Positions 63,479 to 64,000 of a stretch of DNA of 64,000 bases are shown here, one piece after another. Below the pieces are notes generated by a model, which was not told the DNA's origin, did no database searches, and saw only the letters and a list, made by a program, of their open reading frames with translations. The first letter of the stretch is position 1; every line of letters starts with the position of its first letter. The translations under genes were made by a program, and so were the position numbers. This DNA is from an uncultured Pirellula sp. (GTDB lineage: Bacteria > Planctomycetota > Planctomycetia > Pirellulales > Pirellulaceae). The DNA lies in the NCBI GenBank assembly GCA_903892355.1, contig CAITIE010000098.1:151616-215615 (forward strand), written 5' to 3'.

Positions 63479-64000
63479 CTAGGTGCGCCGTTGAATCTTG
63501 TTGCGAAGTTCCTCGGTCATCGCACGCAGTTGCTCGAGAGATCGACCCTGGAAAGCTACCGTATCACTCACCGGACCACCGAGGATCTCCTGTAGTGTTC
63601 GGATCAGCTTGATCTCGCCTTCCTCACGGCCTTCTTGCAGGCCTACTTCACGGCCTTCTTGCAGGCCTTCCTCGCGTGCTTCTCGGCGGGCGGCGTTCAA
63701 GATCCATTGCTGGTCGCGGATGGCTTTTTCACGTGTATCGTACATGGCTTTGTCCTCGGTCTTCTTGGCTATCCGGTCTATCGAGTCGGTCGCCTTCTGG
63801 AACTCGGGCTGGGGGAATAAACTCACAAGCGTCTGTGCATCGTACTGGTGGGCGTGCAGCAACCAATACAGCCAGCGGTCCAGCAGGCTAGCGGTCCCAA
63901 GCTCGCTCTCCTGAAGATTATACCACCCAAGCTCGAGCGTGTGAATTTCCAAAGTTTCCGCCAGCAATCGCCCCGAATCCCGATCCACCAGCCCAAACGC
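63479..64000 (-). CDS. Rpn/PD-(D/E)XK nuclease family transposase-like protein, N-terminus outside window
   Basis: The 3' 173 codons of a gene running beyond the window. Start and catalytic core are missing. The visible part reads AFGLVDRDSGRLLAETLEIH, TLELGWYNLQESELGTAS, LLDRWLYWLLHAHQYDAQT, and the coiled-coil tail EEGLQEGREVGLQEGREEGE, which together match the Rpn (PF12784, recombination-promoting nuclease) pattern. Rpn proteins promote RecA-independent recombination and are often mobile. The tail encodes a repeated 24-bp unit. Confidence 0.75.
   Translation of the reverse strand, partial: AFGLVDRDSGRLLAETLEIHTLELGWYNLQESELGTASLLDRWLYWLLHAHQYDAQTLVSLFPQPEFQKATDSIDRIAKKTEDKAMYDTREKAIRDQQWILNAARREAREEGLQEGREVGLQEGREEGEIKLIRTLQEILGGPVSDTVAFQGRSLEQLRAMTEELRNKIQRRT
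63626..63673. repeat. 24-bp in-frame duplication in Rpn tail
   Basis: Two 24-bp units of the type ACGGCCTTCTTGCAGGCCTA... at 63626-63649 and 63650-63673 differ at two bases and encode the repeated Gly-Leu-Gln-Glu-Gly-Arg-Glu unit. Confidence 0.8.

Overview
The window comes from a planctomycete, most likely a Pirellulales-type genome. Lineage-typical genes are the DUF1587/1592/1588/1585 haem-binding protein followed by a Tat-exported DUF1552 protein (53801-57528), two neighbouring Ser/Thr kinases, a DUF1570 lipoprotein, small membrane proteins with an N-terminal NPY(S/A)P motif, an ECF sigma/anti-sigma pair with a very large anti-sigma protein, and a multihaem cytochrome with TPRs. Envelope genes (Kdo and LPS transport, undecaprenyl pyrophosphatase) show a Gram-negative-type cell envelope. 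There is no phage, IS element, CRISPR array or rRNA operon. The only complete RNA gene recognised is tRNA-His.

Layout. 1-4.7 kb: ECF sigma factor (cut by the window edge), membrane anti-sigma protein, NhaR-like LysR regulator, ribosome hibernation factor, alanine dehydrogenase. 5.0-10.2 kb: kdsD, kdsC and a 1163-residue LptC/LptA-like protein in the E. coli kds-lpt order. 10.5-18.3 kb: RluB-type pseudouridine synthase with a charged tail, a PPP-type phosphatase, two Ser/Thr kinases and two small membrane proteins. 18.4-26.5 kb: a very large protein that may be a PPi-type PEP carboxykinase, a sugar-acid dehydratase, an SGNH hydrolase and uppP; upstream of uppP is a promoter, a leader with a near-perfect Shine-Dalgarno small ORF broken by a UAG codon, and a strong terminator. 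26.5-35.3 kb: a P-II / ABC ATPase / TPR-thioredoxin unit, a secreted protein, the multihaem cytochrome and infA. 35.7-45.1 kb: RlmM-like methyltransferase, GlpQ, DUF2237, SulP transporter, cysteine desulfurase, trpB, trpA and a FabZ-like dehydratase. 45.2-53.6 kb: CoA-disulfide-reductase-like flavoprotein, cupredoxin, tRNA-His, small membrane proteins, esterase lipoprotein, rhomboid protease, and a pterin-carbinolamine dehydratase/ABC transporter operon. 53.8-64 kb: DUF1592/DUF1552 pair, flavin-dependent halogenase-like enzyme with a MarR regulator, DUF1570 lipoprotein, GH57 glucanotransferase and a partial Rpn-family nuclease.

The most unusual feature is spread along the window: about fifteen places carry two to seven copies of unrelated 14-24 bp units in direct tandem. 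They occur in intergenic spacers and also in frame inside coding sequences (cysteine desulfurase, RluB tail, a kinase, an esterase). They look like repeated independent micro-duplications rather than one repeat family.

Most annotations rest on recognising motifs and family sequence patterns by eye. No database search or structure prediction was run.
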